A DNA stretch of 64,000 nucleotides, taken from Notospermus geniculatus. Lineage: Eukaryota > Nemertea > Pilidiophora > Heteronemertea > Lineidae. Position numbers and translations under genes: made by a program. The notes below the pieces were generated by a model. That model did not search any database, was not told the origin of the DNA, and saw nothing but the letters and a program-made list of their open reading frames with translations. Of this stretch, positions 46,497-56,088 are shown one piece after another (position 1 is the stretch's first letter; the number at the start of each line of letters is the position of its first letter). The stretch covers positions 310,587-374,586 of the forward strand of contig NMRB01000015.1 in assembly GCA_002633025.1 (NCBI GenBank), written 5' to 3'.

Positions 46497-46598
46497 AATG
46501 GATGGATGATGATGATGATGATTATGATGATCACGATGAATATGATGATGATGATCATGATGATGTGATGATGATCATGAAGATGATGATGATGATGA
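46497..46598. repeat. GAT/ATG-rich microsatellite
   Basis: Interrupted (GAT)n array with TGATCA-type interruptions. The counterpart in copy 2 at 55576-55688 has a different number and order of units, as expected for slippage after duplication. Confidence 0.9.
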
Positions 46599-46700
46599 GC
46601 AGGATAGTCCAGTTTATTTGAAGAGGATGAGATTAAATAATGAGTAGAACAAGAAGCTTCTGCAGACCATAGTCATTTTCAAAGGCTCAGACATGTCAGA

Positions 46701-46915
46701 GCAAGTTAAAGGATGGTAGGAGCTGGCACACAGCACACAGCATGTTGAAGGCTGGCAGGAATGACTCTAAGCTGACGGCCAGTAGGAGCTACTCAGAGCA
46801 GGAGCTGCTCAGAGCAAGTTGAAGGCTGTTAGCTGCTCAGTGCAAGCTGAAAGCTGGTAGGAACAGGAGCTGCTCACAGCAACATGAATGCTGGTAGGAG
46901 CTGCTCAGAGCATGG
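46701..46915. repeat. Minisatellite GCTGGTAGGAGCTGCTCAGA, about 30-bp period
   Basis: Imperfect units of TGGTAGGAGCTGCTCAGAGC followed by AAGTTGAAGGC or similar. Copy 2 (55790-56088) has about three units more, including two that look identical, so the array has expanded or contracted since the duplication. Confidence 0.85.
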
Positions 46916-49900
46916 AGCTGGCTCTGGGCAGGGATTGTGTTGGGGAACACACTGAGGATTCTACAGGAAGTATGGAACTTGTGCATCTATTGATCCAAAT
47001 AAAGTTGGCTGTCATCTGTGATGATTGGCTGGGTGTGCTGATAATTAACTCAAAAGTAATTATGAGTGGTGCGTGCTGGAGGGAATTATGAGTGAGAAAA
47101 AGAAGTGACAGAATGAATGTGCATGCTGAATGCTGAAGAGCTTGTCATGAAAACTGGGTAATGAAGCATTGATCTGAAGTGCAGCCGTTTTCAAGAAAGC
47201 TGCAAATAACCCTCGATTCCCCATTGGTCTGGAACGCCAAAGGGGAGTTTTCCCAACTGTCATGCATGGGCAACAATTTTCTGCAGCAGTGGATAGGGGT
47301 GGTGCCCCCTCTTGAATTTTATGAAGAACTGCGATGGTGCTGCAGTGTGTGGAGTCTTCTGATTTTAGAGATTTGGGTTCAATTCCTACTCAAGGACTGC
47401 TTAGTTGCTCCCATGTGTTTAGTAAACCCTCGTTTGCTGCCTCCTGAAAACTGGGGGTGATATCTGAGGACTAATGATGGTATGGTAAAGATGCATGAAT
47501 TATCACTATCTCAGATGTAGCGAAAATGTGTTTCCATACTTCTTCTTGTCATGGATATCCTTCACAAGACAGATCGTGCCAAATTACACAACATCCTGTA
47601 TTATTCATTACTTTATTGACTATGTGGTACCCATGATATTATAAGCTAACAGCTTCTATGGCAGGTAAAAGCTTTATTCTGTCATATTTCAGGCCATTTG
47701 TCCTCATCCATAATGTTCAGAAAACAAAGAGACAGATATGAGAGGATGTCTGTCACGTAGACCATGGAACACAGGAGTTATTTTGTATGCTTGGTAAATA
47801 ATATATCTGCAAAATCCTTTGCTAATGCCATAAAAAAATCTCATGACTTTTACAACCTTCACAGAGCAAATGCTCATGGCTCAATTATGCTGGCAACACA
47901 CAAATTTCATGTCTGTGAAATTATGTTTAAGTGACATTCTCTCCCAAAGCTGGCAGCACAATACAAATTCATGTCTGTGAGATGGAATTTGTCATGGACA
48001 CCTTCAGTGAGAGTTAACAGTCCTATCCGTTCCATCCCCAGAACTCGAAGCGCCTGGAATTGTCATAAAATACTAAATGGACAGGCAAATGAAATGTCAA
48101 GGCAAGCTCCTCTTGATTCATCCTTGCTCGGTTGCAAAATAACATCACCAAATGCCTCCTATCCAATACCTTCACGAGATAATTCGTCTAAGTGAGACCA
48201 GATGTGACTCCCTCAGCAATTGCTTTTTTTCTTTCAAATTATTATCAACGGAGACAACCAATTCTTGAGCCAAGGAATGAATATTTTCATGAAATGTGAT
48301 TGGCATTCTAGTGGAATTTAATGCAGTAAGGCATGGTTGGAGGGGATTGCATTGGCGACATTTTATGAGTTGAATTGGTTCATGTTGGAGTGAGAAGAGA
48401 CTGAAAAGCAAGTAACCATTAATGGTATTCCATGAATTTTTGTCAATCCTGGAGGAACTGCTGTTTGCATACAAGATCCCTTCCAGCTGACTGGAAAATC
48501 TTACAGCTTATGTTACCAAAGCAAATTGGTTGGACCTTGGTACCAAAAAGAGGAGACTTGTACTCAATTACAAAGAGGGTATGACCAACAGTTGCCAAAA
48601 TATCAGAAAACACCCCTCCTTTTTGAACCTCACTCAAATTGTTTGAGACTCTTTCTGCTTTTAACCATCAATATGGAGAAGAGTCCTCAACCTGTTGACA
48701 GCTTTGTCATTTACGGAATCGAAAACTGTCAAGCAGCTGGGGGCAAGAAAAATATCCCAGGAATATGATATAATAATTGTATGTTCAGGCCTCTTGACTC
48801 GTATTATCAGAGTCAAGACAAGAGATCACAATCGAAAACAATGTCGAAAAGGTCTGGCTTCAGCAACAAGGCCAAATGATCCCTGGGATGGCTTGTTAAG
48901 TTACCGGTACTGCTGTACTCTTAAGTGGTCAATCAGAAGCAAAGGCACTATTCATAATTTTAGATTCTGTGTTCATTTTTTGGACCAATTCAAATCATCC
49001 TCTCTGAAAAGAACAGTGACGTCCTGTGAGGTGTGCTTGGAGAAAGGTGTTAAGGTGAATGTTTCTGATAGTATGTCTGATTCAGAAAATGTGGTGAATA
49101 TTTCATGAGATGAGAGATGTTGGTTTGCTTGTTGAAGAGGGAGAACCGGCGTTGGCATGGCACCAGACATGAGATTCAGGGTCCAATTCTTTTAAGCATT
49201 GGCCAATAAATGCTCATTTTGTGTCTTAAAAGTGAATGAGATTATGTCCTTGGAGTGAATGCGTGTCAGTCTGCGAGTGAGAGGAGGTGAATGGAGCGCA
49301 AATTGCCTATGAATTGAATGAGCCCCCCCCAGATGTGAAATGATGGAGGTGGGGAGTGAGGAGGAAGAGAATGGTCTGATCACACCTGACAAACACCAAA
49401 GGTAAGAGAGGAAGGTAACCAACCAGGATGCCAGAGAATTTCGATTGGGAAATCACTTTTAAGACCACTCTTTATATCCAAGGTTTTGCATCAGAAAATT
49501 ATCCCATGATTTTGGGCTAGTGAGTGTTGGCTGCAGAGCCAGATATCAACATATTTACATGACTTTCATTATGCTGTTGAATTTTTAAGCAAAAATGTGA
49601 CTTTTTCAGTATGGAATGTATCGTGAATGTTTGTCAAGAACACATCTCACACTCTGGGTCAGAATCCTAGGGGCCATCAGAACTGGGGGGAAAGACTCAG
49701 TTTTCAACTGAGGATGGCATGCCCTGCATCGTTCAGGCAGCTCCCCAAACCTGTGCACTTTATTTTTGTTCTGACAGCCCAGCCAGAGCTGAGCCAATGC
49801 ATACAGGATAATAAAGTATTTGGTGACTTTTTCGTAGATGAACTTGGTTTTTACGACTCGATCAGATGAAGACACAGCAGTGTCGAAAGCTGGTCATGCT

Positions 49901-49938
49901 ATTTAATTATTACAAAAGCAAGGTGATCTGCACAAAAT
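46916..49938. other. Non-coding part of duplication copy 1
   Basis: Several minus-strand and plus-strand frames here look protein-like in one copy. Examples are 48172-48330 (minus, helical peptide ending LVSLRRII, retained in copy 2), 48973-49170 (minus) and 47971-48195 (plus, after a good CCATCCCCAG acceptor). The last two are broken by single-base indels in copy 2, so they are not called. If the candidate two-exon gene is real, this is part of its intron. Confidence 0.35.
47330..47400 (+). mobile_element. tRNA-derived SINE fragment (also in copy 2)
   Basis: GATGGTGCTGCAGTGTG resembles an A box with one insertion. GGGTTCAATTCC at about 47376-47387 is a perfect B-box type sequence. A counterpart lies at about 56539-56600. 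No complete tRNA fold. The ends are approximate. Confidence 0.4.
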
Positions 49939-50317
49939 GTAAACTCCCTACGCAGTTGTGTACCGCGCCCCCTTCGGGTTACTCGCTCTCCACAACTGCT
50001 TAACTTCGTAAAAGTCGCCGCGTTCGGTCAACAGATGGCGTCTGGGCCTGGCGCGAGTTTTACAGCCTATCAGCACGCTGCTTTCAGAACTGTTTGGCCC
50101 GTTGGCAACGGATGTTCTTGTGCTACCGTGGCTACGAACCGCTTGGCCAATGAAAAAGCGTCTCAGGCCAGCTTGGTTACCGGTTGCTCGGTGCTCTCAT
50201 TGGTCGACTCTCTCAGCGCCATCTGTTGACCGAACGCGGCGAATCTTACGAAGTTAAGCAGTTGTGGAGAGCGAGTAAACCGAAGGGGCGCGGTACACAA
50301 CTGCGTAGGGAGTTTAC
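49939..50317. mobile_element. 379-bp element with about 100-bp terminal inverted repeats
   Basis: The ends (49939-50040 and 50217-50317) are inverted repeats of about 101 bp with only a few mismatches, beginning GTAAACTCCCTACGCAGTTG. The 176-bp interior has no coding capacity. The corresponding place in copy 2 (about 59107-59120) is an uninterrupted empty site, ACATAAAATGGAGTTACC. The flanks here are CACAAAAT on the left and AAAAAAAATGGAG on the right, which suggests an A-rich target duplication of about 8 bp, imperfectly preserved. It is a recently active non-autonomous DNA transposon, GC-rich against its surroundings. The superfamily is not assigned. Confidence 0.92.
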
Positions 50318-50816
50318 AAAAAAAATGGAGTTACCAACACATTTTCCTGTTTTTATTCATCTTCATCAGCACGGCTTTTCAATTCTTGTTCACAATCACA
50401 ACATTGCTTTTTTCTTTTATTGGAAGACCCTGTATATTACTTGCGTAGTAGGTACATGTATCTGTTGATTACATATGTACAGACTTTACTAATAAACATT
50501 TCTGTTAAAGACAGGTTTCTTTCTTTCTAAAACGAGACTCTGATTGGCTAGCTGCCAAGGCCGGAACTCTGGCAGTTGATGAACATTTATTCCATCAACT
50601 GGCGACCTTTTTTGGGGTACCAGGGAACGACTTTACAATCCCTGGTCAGTCCCCAATAAAGGTCATCGATCTGACGGAATAAGCCGCATTGTACAATAGG
50701 ATTTCTATTGTGTGCCATGGAGTACCGGTACCCGGTACGTCACTTCCGACCAGGGATTCTAAAGTTCAGCCCAGTAGGCCTACTCAATTCATGAAGTGTC
50801 TCAACCCATTTGTTCC

Positions 50817-51459
50817 CATTACCAGCTTTGGACGGAATATCAACGCCGCTACGTGACGCTATGCTCGGTGATCACGTGCGTCATTTTGATCAATGAGAGA
50901 GCCGCGTCATGGTTGTCAACGACGCTGCGTCGTTGACAACCATGACGCGGCCCCGAGAAGGACGACGTCACGAGGCTTGAAAATCAACTTTCAGCTTGTA
51001 GCAGACCCAAATACATCTGATTTTCAGGGCCCCTGGTGACACCAGCCAAAATCGGCAAAACCCAATGAAAATTCACACATACACAGCCAATGTAATAACC
51101 ATCCACCGGAGCTATACGCAAATATGCCATCTAGCATGATTTTCTTTGCCCGCACGTCCGAAGTTGACGAAAACGCGAATTTTCAGCTCAGTGCCTCTTG
51201 GGACAGCGTAAAAGCTGTCAAATTTAGCGCCTCATAGGTGACACCAGAAAACTTTCTCGAAATCCCCCCAAACTAAGCCAGGACATTCGTCTTCAATAGA
51301 GGAATCTCATGTGCTATCCGCAAAGCTGCTGCAGAAATCCTATGGGGCGCCACAATTGTTCAAAGTATGACTGCTGTACATTTTGCGTGTTGATCGGGAG
51401 TGCGTCATTTTGGGGCTACGGCGCGTGCGCGTCAAAGTGTCCTGCCAAAGCTGGTAATG
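50817..51459. mobile_element. 640-bp insertion with 15-bp inverted ends and a central palindrome
   Basis: Begins CATTACCAGCTTTGG and ends with its exact reverse complement, CCAAAGCTGGTAATG. The second copy of the duplication has only a few unrelated bases (GCAG) at this place, between TTTGTTCC and ATGATCATGATG. Inside are two related subunits sharing GGTGACACCAG (about 51037 and 51238), a repeated GTGCGTCATTTTG phrase near both ends and a 51-bp perfect palindrome. CpG-rich, with no coding frame. Probably a non-autonomous DNA element. The GCAG in the empty site could be an excision footprint or simply divergence. Confidence 0.75.
50901..50951. repeat. 51-bp perfect palindrome centred on T50926
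   Basis: GCCGCGTCATGGTTGTCAAC, then GACGC, one central T, and then the exact reverse complement GCGTCGTTGACAACCATGAC, GCGGC. There are 25 paired bases per arm with no mismatch. Such perfect odd palindromes are unstable in replication, so persistence of a perfect one suggests recent origin or selection on a cruciform or hairpin. Confidence 0.95.
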
Positions 51460-51789
51460 ATGATCATGATGATCGCTAGGCCTAGGCCTAGGCTAATCAA
51501 ATCACCCATGAATGATGACCTAGCCTAGCACTAGGCCTACCGGTATGCCTAGCACACTGTAGCATGCTAGGCCATGAGGCAGGCAGGCCTTTTTTTAAGC
51601 TACCGGTACTCATTTGTTCAGTTCATCCACCTTTTTCGAAAGCCTGCCGAAGGCTTCCTCATAGGCCTAGGCCTAGGCTGTTGTCAATGGTTGTGCAATA
51701 TAGAAGTGTGCATTTCATTTTCAGCATGTTCAGTGCAGCAGTCGTCATCCCATGGTCATGGCAGTGCTGAGTCACATCTTTATCCCTAC

Positions 51790-51904
51790 CTTGATCTAAA
51801 TCGCTCCTCCTCCGAAGCTTGGAAGCAGTACGAGGACTGTCAATCGTCGGCAAATTGAGGCAATCTGGCATCCAACGCAACTTCTGTTTTCGTCGAGTAT
51901 TCAT
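51790..51904 (-). CDS. Candidate two-exon gene, copy 1, exon 1
   Basis: A minus-strand ATG at 51904 (A at -3; in-frame TAG 15 bases upstream) opens 38 codons plus one base, up to the donor CAAG/GTAGGG. The peptide starts MNTRRKQKLRWMPD and ends RRRSDLDQ. It is strongly basic with a Ser/Thr-Pro type centre, which suggests a nuclear or nucleic-acid-associated protein, though this is inference. The split codon fits exon 2 at 46479. Copy 2 (60157-60043) is identical except for one silent change (ACT/ACG). Baseline divergence is low, so this alone is weak evidence. The 5' side (52000-52700) is richer in CpG than most of the window. No family recognised. Confidence 0.35.
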
Positions 51905-52491
51905 TGTATTTGTATAGGCCTATTAATTAGGCAAACGGGGCCGCGCGGTCCATATTATTAGGCCGGAGCTGTCACTTGTTCCGATGACGTCGCCGGGTGA
52001 AGCTCCCGGGGTGCTGTGAATGAAACAACGGAAAACAAAATAATCAAAATCGCAAAATGATCCAATTCCCGGTAAGCCGTTCTGACTCCGGAGTGGCTGT
52101 CTTCCAGGCAGGGACAAACGCGGAACTATACCTATTGAGTGATAGGCACTACAAACGTCTTGAACATTCTGCAAACCTATCATCCTCGCACCCAGGGTCT
52201 TCACAACCGGCTCTCCTTCTCTTTCGGGGGAGGGTACGACCGTAAATGACCTATTCTCAGGATGCAAACCTTAGGTGTGTCAACAACATCGTTCAACGCC
52301 GAGGTGTGGCATTGATTGACGTGACGTTGGTGAAAAAATGCCGAGACGAGGATGGCAGGCAGTCCAGAAGGCGCCGAGACCCAGGCATCGAATTAAAGTT
52401 GACTTGACCATGTACAGCTATATTTAGGTATTGTCCGACAGGGCGAGTTAACAAATGGAACAGGATTTTGTTCCTGAGCGCTGAAACGCTG

Positions 52492-52784
52492 GTCGTTCCA
52501 TATACCAAAATGAAATGCGAGTTTCCGTTTTATACCACGCCGACCTCTTGACCCCGTCTGCATATCATTATCGCTCGGAATTGCCGATCTGTCCCGAATG
52601 ATTCCGAGCAAAATAGGAAATATTGTCACTGCCTTTGCCTAGAATTATGTCATCTTTATCACAATCGTGGTTCCGAGTGGTGACGATCATTTCAACCAAT
52701 GGGAACGTTTGTTTATGTTTACATCTTTGCACGTGGGTATGAGAAATGCGATGGAAATTGGATTTCATAGATTATGCTTCAACC
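52492..52784 (+). repeat. Partial 620-bp unit (unit 0)
   Basis: Starts GTCGTTCCATATACC and matches the first half of the units at 60737-62815. It is cut off at the end of duplication copy 1. Confidence 0.8.
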
Positions 52785-52840
52785 TACGGTGGCCCATAAG
52801 GGACATTTAGTTTTTATTTTATATTTTTATTTTTTTTCTA

Positions 52841-52979
52841 CTTTTCTCCGCGGAATAAACTTTTCTCCGCGGAAATAATGTTTTCTCCGCGGAAATAATG
52901 TTTTCTCCGCGGAAATAATGTTTTCTCCGCGGAGAAAACTTTTCTCCGCGGAAATAATGTTTTCTCCGCGGAAATAATG
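52841..52979. repeat. Seven tandem units of about 20 bp with CCGCGG
   Basis: Units read TTTTCTCCGCGGAAATAATG; one variant unit is a complete palindrome, TTTTCTCCGCGGAGAAAA. The array fills the space between the two copies of the large duplication and directly abuts the start of copy 2. The frame 52838-53053 through it is a by-product. Confidence 0.95.
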
Positions 52980-55037
52980 AAGTTTTTTTTATTAATTATG
53001 TTAGTGTTACTGTGGTCTATGGCTAATCCACGAGAGTGTAGCTTGGATAACATAAGAGAATGATGAAGTACAGTTGTTATGATATGAGATGATTAAGAAT
53101 TCCCACTATAATTATAGCCACGGGATACAGCAATGTGTAGTGATAAAATATCCTCGGTATATGAACATCCCTGGAACTGTGGTCTACCACTTGTCCAAGT
53201 CCAAGTGTACTCACACTCTGAGATTTATTTCAACTTTATGTAAAATCCCCTGATATCTTATTCAGAATGTATTATCCTTCGAATACCAGGGACCTATTTA
53301 ACAAATTTCAGGAAGACTTGAATCAGAGTAGTTTCATTACATACCCCGACGGTTGAACCACAGGGCAGGGATAGAGGAACCAGTCAAGTTGTAGGCCTAC
53401 ATGTAGATCTGCAAGTCCAGAGAAGGCTGTGACTAAAGCTAGTAGCACACGAAAATATACAGAAATATCTGCGAGTCATGTCTGTGAGCATCCATGCGTG
53501 CTGCCTCATCTCAGACAGGATTTATGTGCAGTGTATGTGTGTATTTGTAGCGTTGAGGATCTCACAGACTTTGAATTTGTATTAATGTGTGCTGCCAGCT
53601 TAAGCTGCTGGTTGACAGGAGGCATGTGTATCTTGTTTCAGGTAAAAACCAGCTCATTTATGCTTTCACACACCACCTACTCTCTTCGCTGTTGACAACA
53701 TCAAAAGAAACCTGAGGCTAAAAATTGTAACAGTATCTTTACCCTGGAATAGCCCCCTTTTTAAACGTCCGAAGCATAGAAGCTTTGGAAAAGGAACATC
53801 TGAAGAGTACGGTACAATATTGTATGGTTACATTTATGATTTTTCGAATTTTTGGTAGCAGACAATACTTCATCACAAAAGGTTAGGTTGCCATGGAAAT
53901 TAGCAACAATAAGCCATACCGAGTTTCTGACGGGTCTATAGGGCTACTTTTCCCATTATATAGAGCACTAGTTGCTAGACACCGGTAGGTTCACAACCTA
54001 TTTTCATGTTGTTTGAAATCTCCACTTTCATTCACTTTCAAGTGTGGCCATCTTGAAAAAATAATTGTATTTCGACCCTTTTTTCCAGATTTCCATAGTC
54101 GCACCCATCAGCAGATTTCTGAAATGAATCCATTTGCCTTGGAGACAACTGTTAAAAATCCCTTTGATATAACCTGGACATTTTTCGCGATATTGGTACA
54201 CAGTATGCAAAGAGGTCATAAAGTTAAAAATTTGACTTCTGACCTTTTCGTCTGCAGCATAATCTCTTCAAATAGATCAGCCCAAAGTGCTGTGATGCTT
54301 TAGCAAGCAACAGGGATTAACTTCAGAAACAGAACACTTAATGAAATTTAACTCCTGAATTCCCATTAGTTTAGAATGCATATGCACATTGGCTCTCAAC
54401 TAATCCAGACTGAAGGATGTCTAGAATACATTTATCAGATTATTGGGTGACACATAAAGGTACCTTTCATCTCAACTGAGCTGGCCACTTAGGTTAACTG
54501 GCATGCGTGCAGGAGCTGCTGCCTTATAGGAGGCATATTGTTGTTGAAGTTTTGACCAAGAATGGTTTGACTGACCAATAAATATAACCAGTCAGTATCA
54601 CCATCTACATCAAGCGCAGTAGTGACAGATGAGGCATCCTGTTGTTAACACAGGCAGCATGTACTACTGAGGCCCATGCCGCCAGCTGACTTCTAAATGC
54701 ATTTTTTTAATTGATTTGTCTCTGGAGTTCATCTGGTTAGTACTAACCACTCTTTGCAACAATAACTGTTTCCTTCTAACCCTCATCCCCATACCTTGAC
54801 TTCGAATGGGGAAAATGCATGATGGTGTGAATGTGGGCAAGTTTGAGTGTGTGGAATCATGAGGACAGTGTGAAACCCAATTACAGATGGACTTGACTGA
54901 TCTGAGTGAACATTTGTTTGACATCTAATTTTTCAAACAATCTCTACAACTTTTAGTGCTGCCACCTGCTGAGTGGCAATATTACCACCAGGCTGAGTTG
55001 GATGACAACTCAAAAACACAGAAGCATAGTTGGGCAA

Positions 55038-55124
55038 TGGGTGATTTCAAAGTTTGTTTTAAGACCGGTTTTACAATGCATTAAAGCATTGTAAACGGTC
55101 TTAAAACAAACTTTGAAATCACCC
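55038..55124. repeat. Hairpin, copy 2 version
   Basis: Counterpart of 45961-46048. The outer stem is more complete than in copy 1 because CACCCA replaces CGCCCA opposite TGGGTG. Confidence 0.85.
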
Positions 55125-55275
55125 AATGTCATTTCGCCAGTTTGCTACGGCCAACAATGTGAGGAATATATCTTGCATGACGAGAAACATCCCGCACGTC
55201 TGGAAACAACAATCGTTCCTCAGAGACGAAATAGCTGAAGTGGTATGGTGTGGTACTATAAGAGGAGAGGGAACC

Positions 55276-55556
55276 TCAGACAATATTTGCTGAACACTCC
55301 ACAAAGCGATCCAGCGTATAGCATGATGGAATGCTATTATAAAACATCACAGAAGTCTCATATTTTCTCACAATCAGACGAGACGGCACGAATGGTGTCT
55401 TCACTTTGATGGCAGTCAACATGCGTGATGATGTTTCAGAAGTTTTTAAAAATTTCAATAGCTTCTTATGCGTGGAAGGCATAGAGGACACAGAACAATT
55501 GATCAGCGGATTACACGCATATTGAGTCTGAGTGTTGGAAGGCAATTTGCGTCGTT
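55276..55556 (-). CDS. Candidate two-exon gene, copy 2, exon 2
   Basis: Same acceptor, length (281 bases) and stop as the copy 1 exon at 46199-46479. Differences seen are ACC/ACG and TCT/TCC (both silent) and CTA/CCA (Leu to Pro). It joins in phase with 60157-60043 across a 4.5-kb intron, again giving 131 codons. Either two paralogues or two alleles of one gene. Confidence 0.32.
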
Positions 55557-55575
55557 CTGAAAACAAAGCTCAAAA

Positions 55576-55688
55576 TGGATGGATGATGATGATGATTATG
55601 ATGATCACGATGAATATGATAATGATGATGATGATGATCATCCCCATGATGATGTGATGATGATCCATGAAGATGATGATGATGATGA
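55576..55688. repeat. GAT/ATG-rich microsatellite, copy 2
   Basis: Counterpart of 46497-46598 with different unit number and a CCCC interruption. Confidence 0.9.
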
Positions 55689-55789
55689 GCAGGATAGTCC
55701 AGTTTATTTGAAGAGGATGAGATTAAATAATGAGTAGAACAAGAAGCTTCTGCAGACCATAGTCATTTTCAAAGGCTCAGACATGTCAG

Positions 55790-56088
55790 AGCAAGTTAAA
55801 GGATGGTAGGAGCTGGCGCACACAGCATGTTGAAGGCTGGCAGGAATGACTCTAAGCTGACGGCTAGTAGGAGCTATACTCAGAGTAAGATGAATGCTGG
55901 TAGGAGCTGCTCAGAGCAAGTTGAAGGGTGTTAGCTGCTCAGTGCAAGCTGAAGGCTGGTAGGAATAGGAGCTGCTCAGAGCAAGCTGAAGGCTAGTACA
56001 TGTAGGAGCTGCTCAGAGCAACATGAATGCTGGTAGGAGCTGCTCAGAGCAACATGAATGCTGGTAGGAGCTGCTCAGAGCATGGAGC
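55790..56088. repeat. Minisatellite GCTGGTAGGAGCTGCTCAGA, copy 2
   Basis: Counterpart of 46701-46915 with about three additional units. Two consecutive units ending CAACATGAATGCTGGTAGGA appear identical. Confidence 0.85.

Larger units (their letters stand above)
43828..52784. repeat. Large tandem duplication, copy 1 (about 9.0 kb)
   Basis: Begins AAGTTTTTTTTATTAATTAT and runs to GCTTCAACC inside a 620-bp unit. The same sequence recurs in the same orientation at 52980-61024. Copy 1 is longer mainly because of a 379-bp fold-back element (49939-50317), a 640-bp insertion (50817-51459) and a 75-bp segment (45641-45715), none of which copy 2 has. Copy 2 in turn has about 148 bp at 59418-59565 missing here. 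There is no N at the junction. It could be a true segmental duplication or two haplotypes laid end to end. Confidence 0.92.

Noticed and set aside
48973-49170. 65-codon minus-strand frame that reads like a Ser/Thr-rich protein
   Set aside because: An extra A in copy 2 (near 58224) shifts the frame in the middle, and the upstream context lacks splice support.
49627-49869. 80-codon plus-strand frame and its minus-strand mirror
   Set aside because: A one-base insertion in copy 2 (near 58882) destroys the plus-strand frame, and the minus-strand frame has no support.
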